A stretch of DNA of 64,000 nt, from contig NZ_MLCQ01000017.1 of NCBI RefSeq assembly GCF_001875725.1, positions 1-64,000 of the forward strand, written 5' to 3'. The notes below the pieces were generated by a model. The model was not told where the DNA came from, searched no databases, and saw nothing but the letters and a program-made list of their open reading frames with translations. Source of the stretch: Corynebacterium sp. NML140438. Its GTDB lineage: Bacteria > Actinomycetota > Actinomycetes > Mycobacteriales > Mycobacteriaceae. Position numbers and translations under genes: made by a program. The number at the start of each line of letters is the position of its first letter. The first letter of the stretch is position 1. Of this stretch, positions 1 to 8,227 are shown in pieces.

Positions 1-68
1 TAGCTAAGCCCGCCCGCGCTGATGGTACTGCACCTGGGAGGGTGTGGGAGAGTAGGTTACCGCCGGCC
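1..68 (+). rRNA. rrf: 5S ribosomal RNA, 3' part (5' end outside window)
   Basis: The first 68 bases match the 3' half of an actinobacterial 5S rRNA: the conserved GGGAGGGTGTGGGAGAGTAG arm and the GGTTACCGCCGGCC end are visible, and a strong terminator follows 12 bases later. The window therefore opens at the end of an rrn operon transcribed on the plus strand. The exact 3' end is uncertain by a few bases. Confidence 0.9.
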
Positions 69-79
69 TATAATTTCAT

Positions 80-127
80 GGTGGTGGATGTGGTACCCGG
101 TGTGGGTATCACATCCACCACCTTTTT
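80..127 (+). terminator. rrn operon intrinsic terminator
   Basis: Positions 80-98 pair with 104-122 as a 19-bp stem with one G-T pair and a five-base loop (GGTGT), followed at once by TTTTT (123-127). This is a textbook rho-independent terminator directly after 5S rRNA. Confidence 0.95.
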
Positions 128-545
128 CGTGTTTGCGTGTGCGCGTTGCAGTGGCCGTGGGGGTGTGCGGGGGATGTACCTTGTTGTGGGGTGTGGGGTG
201 TGTGCTGGGGATGTATCTTGTTGTGGTGTGTGCGGCACCGGATTGTGGTGTGTGGGGTCCCGGGGGTGGTGACAAACCACGCTTAACTGTCCGGGGATGT
301 GGGTATTACCTGTGGTCGTGGATAGTGGGGTGCATGCTTTGTCACTCGAACCAACGGGGGTGCACCAGCGTCCCGGATCTGTCCTTGGACCGGTAAGGGG
401 TGGTGCCTGGTCACAGAGACAACGCCCAGGAATGTGGCGTGCAACTTAAACAAATGCGGTCCGGGAATGAGCTCTATGCCTGGGGTAGGTTCGATGATTG
501 TGATTAGGGGATGGGCTAAAGTTCTTCTTTTCAGTGGGTACTGTT
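128..545 (+). other. G/T-rich non-coding interval after the rrn operon
   Basis: No believable gene lies here. The plus strand is strongly enriched in G and T, especially 130-270, so open frames exist on both strands but have low-complexity translations (runs of G, V, W, C on plus; P, T, H on minus). A 20-base unit beginning GGGGATGTA and ending TTGTTGTGG occurs at 170-189 and again at 207-226 with one difference. The interval ends at the promoter of the TPR gene. Confidence 0.6.
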
Positions 546-551
546 TATAAT
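546..551 (+). promoter_or_regulatory. Candidate SigA -10 box of the TPR gene
   Basis: A perfect TATAAT lies at 546-551, about 27 bases before the ATG at 578. An AGAAAGG ribosome-binding site (564-570) sits 7 bases before that ATG. A pyrimidine-rich stretch near 520-528 is a weak -35. Transcription would begin near 558. Confidence 0.65.
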
Positions 552-577
552 GACTTGTTCCAGTAGAAAGGTGTTTC

Positions 578-1501
578 ATGTCCGAGCGCTCTAACGAGAG
601 ACCCCGTCGTAACCACGGATTTTCTTCCTCAAACGGTCGTAACGGTCGGCCAGGAGGCGGCGACCGAAGGGGTCGTCGAGAAGAAGACCGAGGTCACCGT
701 AAGGGGCGTACTCGCGATGATCGAGGCAGGAACCGGAAGGATCGCCGTGGTGGAGAGGATGAGCGAAAGTTCACCAACCGTCACAACAGGTCGCAGCCTC
801 GGCGGCAGGGATATCGGGAAGATCGGATGGCGCAAAAGCTTTCAGAGCCTGATCTGCCTGCAGATCTTGACATTAGCGTCTTGGACCCATCTGTGTTGCA
901 GGATTTGAAGGTGCTTTCGCATGACAATGCGACTCGGGTGGCTAAGCATATGATTATGGCCGCGGACCTCCTGGATGATGATCCCGCTTTGGCGCTGCGT
1001 CATGCTCGGGCAGCGAAAAACCGCGCCGGACGTGTTGGAGTAGTCCGGGAAACCAATGGTGTTATCGCTTACCACGCAGGTGAGTGGAAAGAAGCACTGT
1101 CTGAGCTACGTGCGGCTCGCCGCATGAGCGGTGGTCCTGGACTCTTAGCTGTTATGGCTGATGCGGAGCGTGGTTTGGGCAGACCTGAGAAGGCATTGGA
1201 GCTTGGGCGGAGTCCTGAGGCTCGTGAGTTGGACCGCGAGGGACGTATTGAGCTGGCTATTGTGCTTTCGGGTGCTCGTCGTGATTTGGGGCAGGTAGAT
1301 TCTGCTATTGCAACACTGGAGCGAGCCCGCCCGAATAAGGACGAGCGCGATGTTTCCGCGATGCGGTTGTCCTACGCTTATGCCGATGCGTTGCTCGCTG
1401 CTGGGAGGAAACAGGAAGCAGCTGAGTGGTTCAAGCACGTCATCGAGCTAGATCCGGAGATGTTTACTGATGCAAAACAGCGACTGGAAGAGACGGAGTA
1501 A
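578..1501 (+). CDS. TPR-repeat protein with Arg/Asp/Gly-rich N-terminus
   Basis: The protein has 307 residues. Residues 1 to about 85 are low complexity, very rich in Arg, Gly, Asp and Asn, and look disordered; charged RG/RD tracts like these often contact RNA. Residues about 100-300 are helical with tetratricopeptide-like repeats (LRHARAAKNRAG, ALSELRAARRMSGG, AIATLERARP, AAEWFKHVIELDPEMF), a scaffold for protein contacts. Family members of similar build occur in actinobacteria upstream of a HAD phosphatase and tlyA, as here. The start is supported by the AGAAAGG site and the TATAAT box upstream. It is probably cotranscribed with the HAD gene 3 bases downstream. The molecular role is unknown. 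Confidence 0.85.
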   Translation: MSERSNERPRRNHGFSSSNGRNGRPGGGDRRGRREEDRGHRKGRTRDDRGRNRKDRRGGEDERKFTNRHNRSQPRRQGYREDRMAQKLSEPDLPADLDISVLDPSVLQDLKVLSHDNATRVAKHMIMAADLLDDDPALALRHARAAKNRAGRVGVVRETNGVIAYHAGEWKEALSELRAARRMSGGPGLLAVMADAERGLGRPEKALELGRSPEARELDREGRIELAIVLSGARRDLGQVDSAIATLERARPNKDERDVSAMRLSYAYADALLAAGRKQEAAEWFKHVIELDPEMFTDAKQRLEETE

Positions 1502-1504
1502 TTA

Positions 1505-2491
1505 ATGCCTTCCCTTGCAGAGCATTATGATGTTTTACTTTTTGACCTTGATGGCACGGTGTGGGAGGGCGGCCGCGCATTGGAGCATGCAGTTCCGAGC
1601 ATCGTTGAAGCCGGCGTAAAGCCTTTCTATATTACGAACAATGCGTCCAGGCCTTCTTCGCTTGTTGCGGAGATGCTTGCAAAGATTGGATTGGATAGCT
1701 CGAGTGATGAGATCATTACTTCGGCCGAAGCAGCGCTGGAGCTAGCGCGCCCGTTCTTGAGCGAAGGTGATGCGGTCCTCGTGCTGGGAGCACCATCGTT
1801 TAAGGAATTGGTGACGGGCGCTGGGTACCGTGTTGTTTCGAGTGCGGATGATGCCCCAGTCGTGGTGCTTCAAGGGCATAATCCGGATACGGGGTGGCGG
1901 GAGCTGTCGGAAGCCGCTTTAGCGATTCGCAACGGTGCTGTCTATCTAGCATCGAACCTGGATACGTCGCTGCCGATGGAACGCGGTTTGATGGTCGGCA
2001 ACGGTTCGATGGTAGCAGCAGTAACCTCGGCTACTGGTGTTGTGCCCGAAGCGGCTGGTAAGCCTGAACCTGCAATGTTCCACCAGGCTGTTTCCCTATC
2101 AGGGGCGCGGAAAGCGTTGGCTGTCGGTGACCGGTTGGATACCGATATTGCTGGAGGTAACCGGGCAGGTCTGGACACGCTTCAAGTCCTCACAGGTGTT
2201 TCAGGTCCGTACGCGCTGCTGAAGGCGAAGCCCGAGGAACGCCCAACTTTTATCGCTGACGACTTGCGTGGTTTGTTGATGGACATGGGCGAACTCAAAC
2301 CTGGTCCACAAGGTGAATTTGAGGCGTGGTTGCAAGGGGATACGCTCCTTCTCAGTGGAGGTACTGAGTCTTCGACGAGCACCCAGGCACTTCGAACAAC
2401 GCTGGGAGTTGCGTGGGGAGCGAATGCTGAAGTGCACACGGTTGAGCCTATGTCGCAGTGGGCGCAGAATGCGGTGGAGGCATGGTGGTAG
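1505..2491 (+). CDS. HAD-superfamily (HAD-IIA, NagD-like) phosphatase
   Basis: A haloacid-dehalogenase phosphatase of 328 residues. Motif I is LLFDLDGTVWEGG, with nucleophile Asp14 and acid/base Asp16. Motif II is the Thr of YITNNASRP, and the distal motif is VGDRLDTDIAGG with Gly-Asp and Asp-Thr-Asp. The YITNNASRP element and central C2-type cap place it in subfamily IIA (NagD, 4-nitrophenylphosphatase, phosphoglycolate phosphatase). The substrate cannot be told from sequence. After the HAD fold (about 1-265) there is a tail of about 60 residues (265-328) not expected of a minimal HAD-IIA protein. The gene starts 3 bases after the TPR gene and overlaps the next small gene, so an operon is likely. 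Confidence 0.88.
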   Translation: MPSLAEHYDVLLFDLDGTVWEGGRALEHAVPSIVEAGVKPFYITNNASRPSSLVAEMLAKIGLDSSSDEIITSAEAALELARPFLSEGDAVLVLGAPSFKELVTGAGYRVVSSADDAPVVVLQGHNPDTGWRELSEAALAIRNGAVYLASNLDTSLPMERGLMVGNGSMVAAVTSATGVVPEAAGKPEPAMFHQAVSLSGARKALAVGDRLDTDIAGGNRAGLDTLQVLTGVSGPYALLKAKPEERPTFIADDLRGLLMDMGELKPGPQGEFEAWLQGDTLLLSGGTESSTSTQALRTTLGVAWGANAEVHTVEPMSQWAQNAVEAWW

Positions 2492-2655
2492 GGCAAGCCC
2501 CGAAACCCCACGACCCAAGGCGTGCACGTACCACGCCTGAGGAATTGCGTTCCCAAGTCGACAGCCTGTTATCTCGGGTTCCGTTGACGATGAGGGAAGA
2601 ACTTGAACAGTTGGCTGAGGCTCATGAAGTGCTAGCGGAAGCACTCAAGGATTGA
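2485..2655 (+). CDS. Small conserved-type hypothetical protein
   Basis: A short frame of about 56 residues overlapping the end of the HAD gene. I place the start at GTG 2485, behind GGTGGAGG (2473-2480); ATG 2482 is an in-frame alternative but is too close to that site. After about 15 residues rich in Pro, Arg and Lys, the rest is a predicted amphipathic helix or coiled coil (EELRSQVDSLLSR, LEQLAEAHEVLAEALKD). Small proteins of this type lie between a HAD phosphatase and tlyA in related genomes, as I recall. The tight packing (25 bases before tlyA) supports a real gene. No function is recognised. Confidence 0.65.
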   Translation: MVGQAPKPHDPRRARTTPEELRSQVDSLLSRVPLTMREELEQLAEAHEVLAEALKD

Positions 2656-2680
2656 GTTTTGCCATAGGAGAGGAGAACGG

Positions 2681-3505
2681 GTGGCACCTGGACGGCGACG
2701 CCTTGACGCAGAACTAGTTCGACGAAAGATTGCCCGTTCTAGGGAACAAGCTCGCACGTGGATCCTTGAGGGGCGTGTTGAGGTCGGTGGGTTTCCAGCG
2801 AGGAAGCCAGCTACGGTAGTTGAACCCGACGTGTCGATCAAGGTCAATGTTGACGAGATCGATGACTGGGCGTCTCGTGGGGCCCATAAACTACTGGGTG
2901 CTCTCGAGCACTTCGAAAAGCTTGGTTTCTCGGTCAAAGGCAAGACAGTGATAGACGCGGGAGCGTCGACGGGTGGCTTCACCGATGTGCTGCTTCGCCG
3001 GGGCGTTCGTAAGGTGTTTGCGGTGGACGTCGGCTACGGTCAATTGCTGTGGCGTTTGCAAAATGATCCGCGGGTGACGGTGATGGACCGAGTCAACATT
3101 AGGACGTTGACACCCGATATGTTGAGTGAGCCAGCCAACTGCATGGTGGGCGATCTATCCTTTATCTCCCTGAAACTTGTGCTGCCTGCACTGGTTGCTG
3201 CGCTTGAGGAAGACGCCGATCTTTTGCCTATGGTGAAGCCTCAGTTTGAGGTCGGGAAGGACCGCGTTGGTCATGGCGGTGTGGTTCGTTCGGCGGAGCT
3301 GCGTCGAGAAGCGGTGGTAGATGTGGCGTTGTTTGCGCAGTCACTGGGACTTGAAGTCAAAGCGATGGTTGCATCGCCATTGCCAGGCCCGAGCGGTAAC
3401 GTAGAATACTTCCTGTGGCTTCGTAAGACATCGAATGCACAGGAACAAACTGTCGAGGCCATTGTTGAGATGGCGTCACAGGCGGTGGAGGAAGGGCCTG
3501 CATAG
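2681..3505 (+). CDS. tlyA: TlyA-family rRNA 2'-O-methyltransferase
   Basis: A 274-residue TlyA/hemolysin-A-family protein. Residues about 1-60 form an S4 RNA-binding domain (RRLDAELVRRKIARSREQA). Residues 80-265 are an FtsJ-like Rossmann methyltransferase with SAM motif DAGASTGGFTDVLL and the GDLSFISL and MVKPQFEVG segments. Mycobacterial TlyA 2'-O-methylates C1409 of 16S and C1920 of 23S rRNA and makes ribosomes sensitive to capreomycin; haemolytic activity in the older name is doubtful. The GTG start at 2681 follows a strong GGAGAGGAGAA site. It sits directly before nadK and recN, a conserved actinobacterial trio. Confidence 0.93.
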   Translation: MAPGRRRLDAELVRRKIARSREQARTWILEGRVEVGGFPARKPATVVEPDVSIKVNVDEIDDWASRGAHKLLGALEHFEKLGFSVKGKTVIDAGASTGGFTDVLLRRGVRKVFAVDVGYGQLLWRLQNDPRVTVMDRVNIRTLTPDMLSEPANCMVGDLSFISLKLVLPALVAALEEDADLLPMVKPQFEVGKDRVGHGGVVRSAELRREAVVDVALFAQSLGLEVKAMVASPLPGPSGNVEYFLWLRKTSNAQEQTVEAIVEMASQAVEEGPA

Positions 3506-3506
3506 A

Positions 3507-4430
3507 ATGTCTGTGGATGAGCGACGACGCATTTTGTTGGTGCCTCACTTTTACAGGTCGGACAATATTGAGGCTGCCTCGAAGTCGGCTAGAATGCTGC
3601 AGCGAGCAGGCATAGAGGTTCAGCTACTTTCTGCGGGGGAGTCGAGTCCAGCGGAAGACGACCCTGTGCTCCAGAAGCTGGAGCATGTGAGCCCCGGCGA
3701 TGAGGCTGGACGTGGGTGTGAACTTGTGTTTGTCCTTGGGGGTGACGGGACATTTTTGCGGGCTGCAAACTTTGCACACTTGCAGGATATTCCTGTGCTT
3801 GGGGTCAATCTTGGGCACGTGGGGTTCCTGGCAGAATCCGAGGCGGAAAGCCTTGAAGAGGTGTTGCACTCGGTGATTCATCGCTCGTATCGGGTCGAAG
3901 ACCGCATGACGCTTGACGTGCGGGTTATGGATGCTTCGGGTAGAGTACTCGGCGAGAGTTGGGCGCTCAATGAGTGCAGCATTGAGAACTCGGATCGTAC
4001 GAGGGTGCTTGATGCGTTTCTCGAGATTGATTACAGGCCAGTTTCGTCGTTTGGTTGCGATGGGGTGCTGGTATCTACGCCTACGGGATCAACCGCGTAT
4101 GCGTTTTCTGCTGGTGGCCCCGTGATGTGGCCTGAGCTCGATGCGATCTTGGTGGTTCCGAATAATGCTCATGCGCTGTTCGCGAAGCCGATGGTTGTTT
4201 CGCCTTCTTCGACGGTGGCAGTTGAATCCTTTTCGACGACCAGCTCCGCCGCTGTCGTGATGGATGGGGTCCGAAGGATTACTATGCCGCCGGGGTCGCG
4301 CGTGGAAGTCAAGCGTGGTCAGCGTCCCGTGCGCTGGGTTCGGCTTGATGAGCGCCCGTTCACGGACCGTCTGGTGGAGAAGTTTCAGCTTCCAGTTTCT
4401 GGGTGGCGTGGCCCGGATAAGAAGAGGTAG
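3507..4430 (+). CDS. nadK: NAD kinase
   Basis: ATP/polyphosphate-dependent NAD kinase (307 residues), which makes NADP in the cytosol. Diagnostic motifs are VLGGDGTFLRAAN (GGDG, with catalytic Asp), NLGHVGFLAE, NECSIEN and PTGSTAYAFSAGGP. I chose ATG 3507, one base after the tlyA stop, over an in-frame ATG at 3435. The upstream one would add 24 basic residues read out of frame from tlyA, and a GGAGGAAGGG site (3487-3496) precedes 3507. Together with tlyA and recN it forms a tight operon. Confidence 0.95.
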   Translation: MSVDERRRILLVPHFYRSDNIEAASKSARMLQRAGIEVQLLSAGESSPAEDDPVLQKLEHVSPGDEAGRGCELVFVLGGDGTFLRAANFAHLQDIPVLGVNLGHVGFLAESEAESLEEVLHSVIHRSYRVEDRMTLDVRVMDASGRVLGESWALNECSIENSDRTRVLDAFLEIDYRPVSSFGCDGVLVSTPTGSTAYAFSAGGPVMWPELDAILVVPNNAHALFAKPMVVSPSSTVAVESFSTTSSAAVVMDGVRRITMPPGSRVEVKRGQRPVRWVRLDERPFTDRLVEKFQLPVSGWRGPDKKR

Positions 4431-4436
4431 AGCGAC

Positions 4437-6161
4437 GTGCTGTCGGAAATTGCTATCAATAACTTGGGTGTGATCCCTCACGCTAGTGCGGAGCTCTCGG
4501 AAGGACTGACGGTCCTTACTGGTGAAACTGGTGCTGGTAAGACGATGGTGGTGACCGGGCTTCGCTTGCTGACGGGCGGCCGTGCGGATGCGTCCCGCGT
4601 TCGGACAGGGGCCACGGAAGCAGTTGTGGAGGGCGCGTTCGCGGTCGATGGGATCCACGCGGATAGCCGAGAAGCTCTCGAGAAAATCGCAGAAAACGCC
4701 GGTGCAGTGCTCGACGAGAATGGAGAGTATGTCGTTGTCCGGTCGGTGAAAGCAACGGGGCGTTCGAAGGCCCACTTTGGGGGTCGCGCGGTGCCGGCAG
4801 CGACGCTGAGCGACGTCGCTTCACATTTGCTGACGATCCATGGGCAGAACGACCAGTTGCGCCTGATGTCTCCTGAGCAGCAGCTGCATGCGCTGGATCG
4901 GTTCGATCCGGGGGCTGCGAAAGTCCTCGGTGTGTATCGGGAAGCATGGAAGCGGTGGCGTGCTGCGAAGAAGGATCTGGAGGAACGGACGAAGCGGCGT
5001 CGAGAATTAGCTATGGAGCAAGACCGGCTGCTGTTCGCCGTCAACGAGATCGACGAGGTCGCGCCGGAGCCCGGCGAAGATGTCGAGCTGGTTGGAAGCA
5101 TCCAACGGCTGCAAGATGTCGATGGGCTGCGCTCGGCAGTACAGGAGGCGATGGTCGCGATTGACGGTGCTGAGGCTGTTGGGGAATATGATGATGCGCC
5201 TTCTGCATCAGACCTGGTAGGCCAGGCGTCGAGTGCGCTCAGCGCTGCGACAGATCCACAGCTGCAAGAGCTTGGGCACCGACTGGAGGAAGCCGCCTCG
5301 GTGCTTTCGGATGTGTCGTCGGAGCTCGGAACGTACTTGTTCTCGTTGGATGCGGACCCGCATGCGCTGGAGAGCATGTTGCAGCGTCAGCAATCGTTGA
5401 AGGTGTTGACTCGCAAGTATGCGTCCGATATCGATGGCGTGCTTCGCTGGAGGGACGAGGCGCAGCAGAGGTTGGCGTCGATTGATACATCTGATGAGGC
5501 GCTTGCGGAACTCCAACAGGAAGTAGATGAGGCTGCTGTTGAGATGCGACAGCTTGGTGCGCAGTTGACGTCGATACGTCGGGATGCAGCGGAGCGGTTC
5601 TCAGCGGCGGTGACGAAGGAACTGCACGGGTTGGCGATGCCGAAGGCCGTACTCAGCGTCAATATCGAAGAGGCTGAGTACAGCCGTGATGGTGCAGACA
5701 CTGTTGAGATTCGCCTTTCCCCGAACGCAGCAGCAGAACCTAAGCCGCTGGCGACGAGCGCGTCGGGTGGCGAGCTCTCGCGAGTGATGCTCGCTATAGA
5801 GGTAATTTTGGCGGGGTCAACGCACGGCGCGACGTTAGTCTTCGACGAGGTCGACGCTGGAGTTGGTGGACAGGCTGCGGTGGAGATTGGGCGGCGCCTT
5901 GCGCGGCTTGCTGTGAACAATCAGGTGATCGTGGTGACGCACTTGCCGCAGGTTGCGGCGTATGCGGACAGGCACTTGCATGTTGCGAAGGACGTCAGCG
6001 ATGAAGCTGTAACATCTGGTGTGCTTGAGCTCGATGAGGCCGCGCGCGTAGAGGAACTTGCTCGCATGATGGCGGGCATGGCGAACTCGGAAACCGGGAA
6101 AGCGCACGCGGCGGAGCTTTTGGAGCAGGCGCAGCGAGAGACAAAAGAGTTTCGTCTCTAG
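4437..6161 (+). CDS. recN: DNA repair protein RecN
   Basis: SMC-like ATPase of 574 residues that acts on DNA double-strand breaks. The N-terminal half-ATPase has Walker A GETGAGKT (about residue 30). The middle (about 150-400) is alpha-helical coiled coil with many Glu, Gln and Arg. The C-terminal half has the signature SGGELSRVMLAIE, Walker B LVFDEVDAGVGGQ and VVTHLPQVAAYAD. Length and order fit the family. The GTG start lies six bases after the nadK stop, so translation is likely coupled. I saw no SOS-type operator by eye. Confidence 0.95.
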   Translation: MLSEIAINNLGVIPHASAELSEGLTVLTGETGAGKTMVVTGLRLLTGGRADASRVRTGATEAVVEGAFAVDGIHADSREALEKIAENAGAVLDENGEYVVVRSVKATGRSKAHFGGRAVPAATLSDVASHLLTIHGQNDQLRLMSPEQQLHALDRFDPGAAKVLGVYREAWKRWRAAKKDLEERTKRRRELAMEQDRLLFAVNEIDEVAPEPGEDVELVGSIQRLQDVDGLRSAVQEAMVAIDGAEAVGEYDDAPSASDLVGQASSALSAATDPQLQELGHRLEEAASVLSDVSSELGTYLFSLDADPHALESMLQRQQSLKVLTRKYASDIDGVLRWRDEAQQRLASIDTSDEALAELQQEVDEAAVEMRQLGAQLTSIRRDAAERFSAAVTKELHGLAMPKAVLSVNIEEAEYSRDGADTVEIRLSPNAAAEPKPLATSASGGELSRVMLAIEVILAGSTHGATLVFDEVDAGVGGQAAVEIGRRLARLAVNNQVIVVTHLPQVAAYADRHLHVAKDVSDEAVTSGVLELDEAARVEELARMMAGMANSETGKAHAAELLEQAQRETKEFRL

Positions 6162-6210
6162 CCCGCGCGCCTTGCAGCACTTAGGGTGTGCGGCAGGCAC
6201 AATTCAACGT

Positions 6211-7401
6211 ATGACTGATTCTTCTGCAACTTCTGATTCGACGCGCGCGCCGTTGCAGGGGCCGCTTCGCGATTGCACGCCGCAAGGCAAGGGGCGCGGT
6301 CGCCTCCGCGCTGGTGATATTGCTTTCGTAGACGCCCCGGATATCAGCCGTCGCGAGGCCGAAATGTTGATTAATGGGTCGCCTGCGGCGGTGGTCAACA
6401 TTGCGCGCTTCAGCACCGGGTCTGTGCCAAACTACGGTCCGCACTTGCTGCTCGATGCCGGCATTCCATTGTTTGAGTCTGCCGGTGCTGAGATGAGGGC
6501 GTCGATTCGTGACGGGAAGAAGACGACCGTGAGTGCCTCGGGCGATATCAAGGTCGGACGCAAAGCCGTCGGATCAGCGTCGCCGGTAGTGCGCGCTGAT
6601 GTTGACGCGACGTTCATTGAGGCACAGCGCCACCTCGTTGACCATATGGAGGCGTACTTCGGAAATACGATTGAGTTCATTCACTCCGAATCCCCATTGC
6701 TTATTGACGGAGTGGGCGCTCCTGAACTGGGCGACGTGATTGCGGACCGAAAGGTCATTATTGCGAGCCCGTGCCCTGATTTGAGGGAGCGGATTGAATC
6801 GTTGCGCAATTTCATCCGGGAGTTTACTCCGGTAGTGATTGGCGTTGGCAAGGCCACGAATACGTTGGCAGAGATGGGGTACGCGCCCGACTTTATTGTG
6901 GGAGACCCTAGCGACGTGGCCGAGGAAAATTTACGGAGTGACGCGCGGGTAATTTTGCCAGCGGACCCCGATGGGTACGCACCAGGCCTGGAGCGCATCC
7001 AGGATCTCGGTGTTGGTGCGATGACGTTTCCCGCCGCGACTGATTCTGCCACTGACTTGGCGGTATTGCTGAGCGTTTTCCACGATGCGGAAATGATCGT
7101 GATGGTTGAGCAGCCAGTGAATCTCGACCGAATCTTTACCGATGCTGAGGAAAGCTCGCCGGCGGCGCTGTTGACTCGCCTCAAAGCTGGGCAAAAACTG
7201 GTGGATTCCACTGTGATTGCGGACTTGTACCATCTGACCACGGGGAGAGGGGTCGCGTGGGCATGGGCAATTCTGGGTTTGCTTGTCGCCGCAGCCACGA
7301 TCGTGTTGATCGTCGGACTTGGCGGGAGCGGAACGTTTAGTGCGAACTTAACCGATACGTGGAACACGATTGTTACGCAGTTGCAGAGTCTGTGGAACTA
7401 G
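6211..7401 (+). CDS. steA: SteA, division-associated membrane protein
   Basis: A 396-residue protein matching the SteA family (formerly a putative cytokinetic-ring or thiamin-pyrophosphokinase-like protein). The soluble part has the TPK-like segment VIGVGKATNTLAEMGYAPD followed by FIVGDPSDVAEENL. One transmembrane helix lies near the C-terminus (about 345-370, AWAILGLLVAAATIVLIVG). In C. glutamicum SteA and SteB form a membrane complex at the septum needed for cell separation and peptidoglycan hydrolase control. ATG 6211 is chosen over ATG 6172, whose extra residues overlap the recN tail region. A CACAAT hexamer ends 7 bases before 6211, possibly a -10 for a leaderless message. The next gene is steB. 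Confidence 0.88.
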   Translation: MTDSSATSDSTRAPLQGPLRDCTPQGKGRGRLRAGDIAFVDAPDISRREAEMLINGSPAAVVNIARFSTGSVPNYGPHLLLDAGIPLFESAGAEMRASIRDGKKTTVSASGDIKVGRKAVGSASPVVRADVDATFIEAQRHLVDHMEAYFGNTIEFIHSESPLLIDGVGAPELGDVIADRKVIIASPCPDLRERIESLRNFIREFTPVVIGVGKATNTLAEMGYAPDFIVGDPSDVAEENLRSDARVILPADPDGYAPGLERIQDLGVGAMTFPAATDSATDLAVLLSVFHDAEMIVMVEQPVNLDRIFTDAEESSPAALLTRLKAGQKLVDSTVIADLYHLTTGRGVAWAWAILGLLVAAATIVLIVGLGGSGTFSANLTDTWNTIVTQLQSLWN

Positions 7402-7420
7402 AAGGAAGTAGGAGGTTTCG

Positions 7421-8227
7421 ATGTCTTCAGGAAGTAGTTCGGCAGGCTATGTCGCTGCAGGTCTCGGGTGGGGGATCGCAGTTGGAGTTGCAGCTGGGAT
7501 GCTCGTGATCGCGCCAGCAATGGGCACGCTGGACTTCTCGACGTCACCCCAATCCGAGGAGGCGCAACCAGAAGCGGGTGCCTCGCAGGAGGCTCGCTTT
7601 GCGCTCTCCGACGATGTGATTGCCCAGCACTCGACGGAGCTTGTCGCGAACGCGTTGGGCGGTAAGTCCGTCCTGGTGCTTCGTACACACGACGCGTCGA
7701 CCGAAGATGTAGGCGCTGTGGCGTGGCTGCTTCGGACTGCAGGGGCATCAGAGGCAGGCCAAGTTACGTTGGGTGAGAAGTTTACGGAACAGGAGTCTGC
7801 TGACGCCTTGAGCACGATCATTGCGAATACGCTGCCAGCTGGTGCGCAGCTCTCAGTCGATCGTCGTGCCCCGGGCACCCATGCCGGGCAATCACTGGGA
7901 AGTGTTTTGCTCAAAGATCCAGCGACAGGTGAACCGGTAGCGCCGGAGTCGGACCGAAACTTCGTTATCGAAGCGCTCCGTGGTGGTGGTTTTATCGAGG
8001 AAGCTGAGATATCGGGCCCAGCTGATGCGATTGTCGTCATCAGTGCTGGTGACGGCGGGGCAGAACGTTCTTTTGGCACCCAGTTGCTGACGGATATGAC
8101 GGACGAGCTAGGCGCCCTGGGTGCGGCAGCGTACGCTGCCCCGGATGAGAACGGTGGATTCGTCGATACGGAGGCAGGAAAAGTATCAACGGTGCTGAAA
8201 CTTGCGGAACAGTTGGCGGCAAAGTAA
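7421..8227 (+). CDS. steB: SteB, partner of SteA (often called 'copper transporter')
   Basis: 268 residues, with one N-terminal transmembrane helix (about 7-30, GLGWGIAVGVAAGMLVIAPAM) and an extracytoplasmic domain. The family is often annotated as copper transporter or MctB, but no Met/His/Cys copper cluster is seen. Its place directly after steA supports SteB, which in corynebacteria binds SteA and helps control the septal hydrolase RipA. A clear AGGAGG site precedes ATG 7421. The stop overlaps the NUDIX start as TAATG. Confidence 0.85.
   Translation: MSSGSSSAGYVAAGLGWGIAVGVAAGMLVIAPAMGTLDFSTSPQSEEAQPEAGASQEARFALSDDVIAQHSTELVANALGGKSVLVLRTHDASTEDVGAVAWLLRTAGASEAGQVTLGEKFTEQESADALSTIIANTLPAGAQLSVDRRAPGTHAGQSLGSVLLKDPATGEPVAPESDRNFVIEALRGGGFIEEAEISGPADAIVVISAGDGGAERSFGTQLLTDMTDELGALGAAAYAAPDENGGFVDTEAGKVSTVLKLAEQLAAK

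Noticed and set aside
22..579. Overlapping open frames on both strands after the 5S gene
   Set aside because: Low-complexity translations, no ribosome site, overlap with the rRNA terminator; they follow from G/T bias.
3435..3506. Upstream in-frame start for nadK
   Set aside because: It would overlap tlyA and add a basic stretch not seen in NAD kinases; ATG 3507 has a good ribosome site.
4478..5377. Long minus-strand frames opposite recN and similar ones elsewhere
   Set aside because: Ser/Arg/Ala-rich shadow frames caused by codon bias of the real gene on the other strand.
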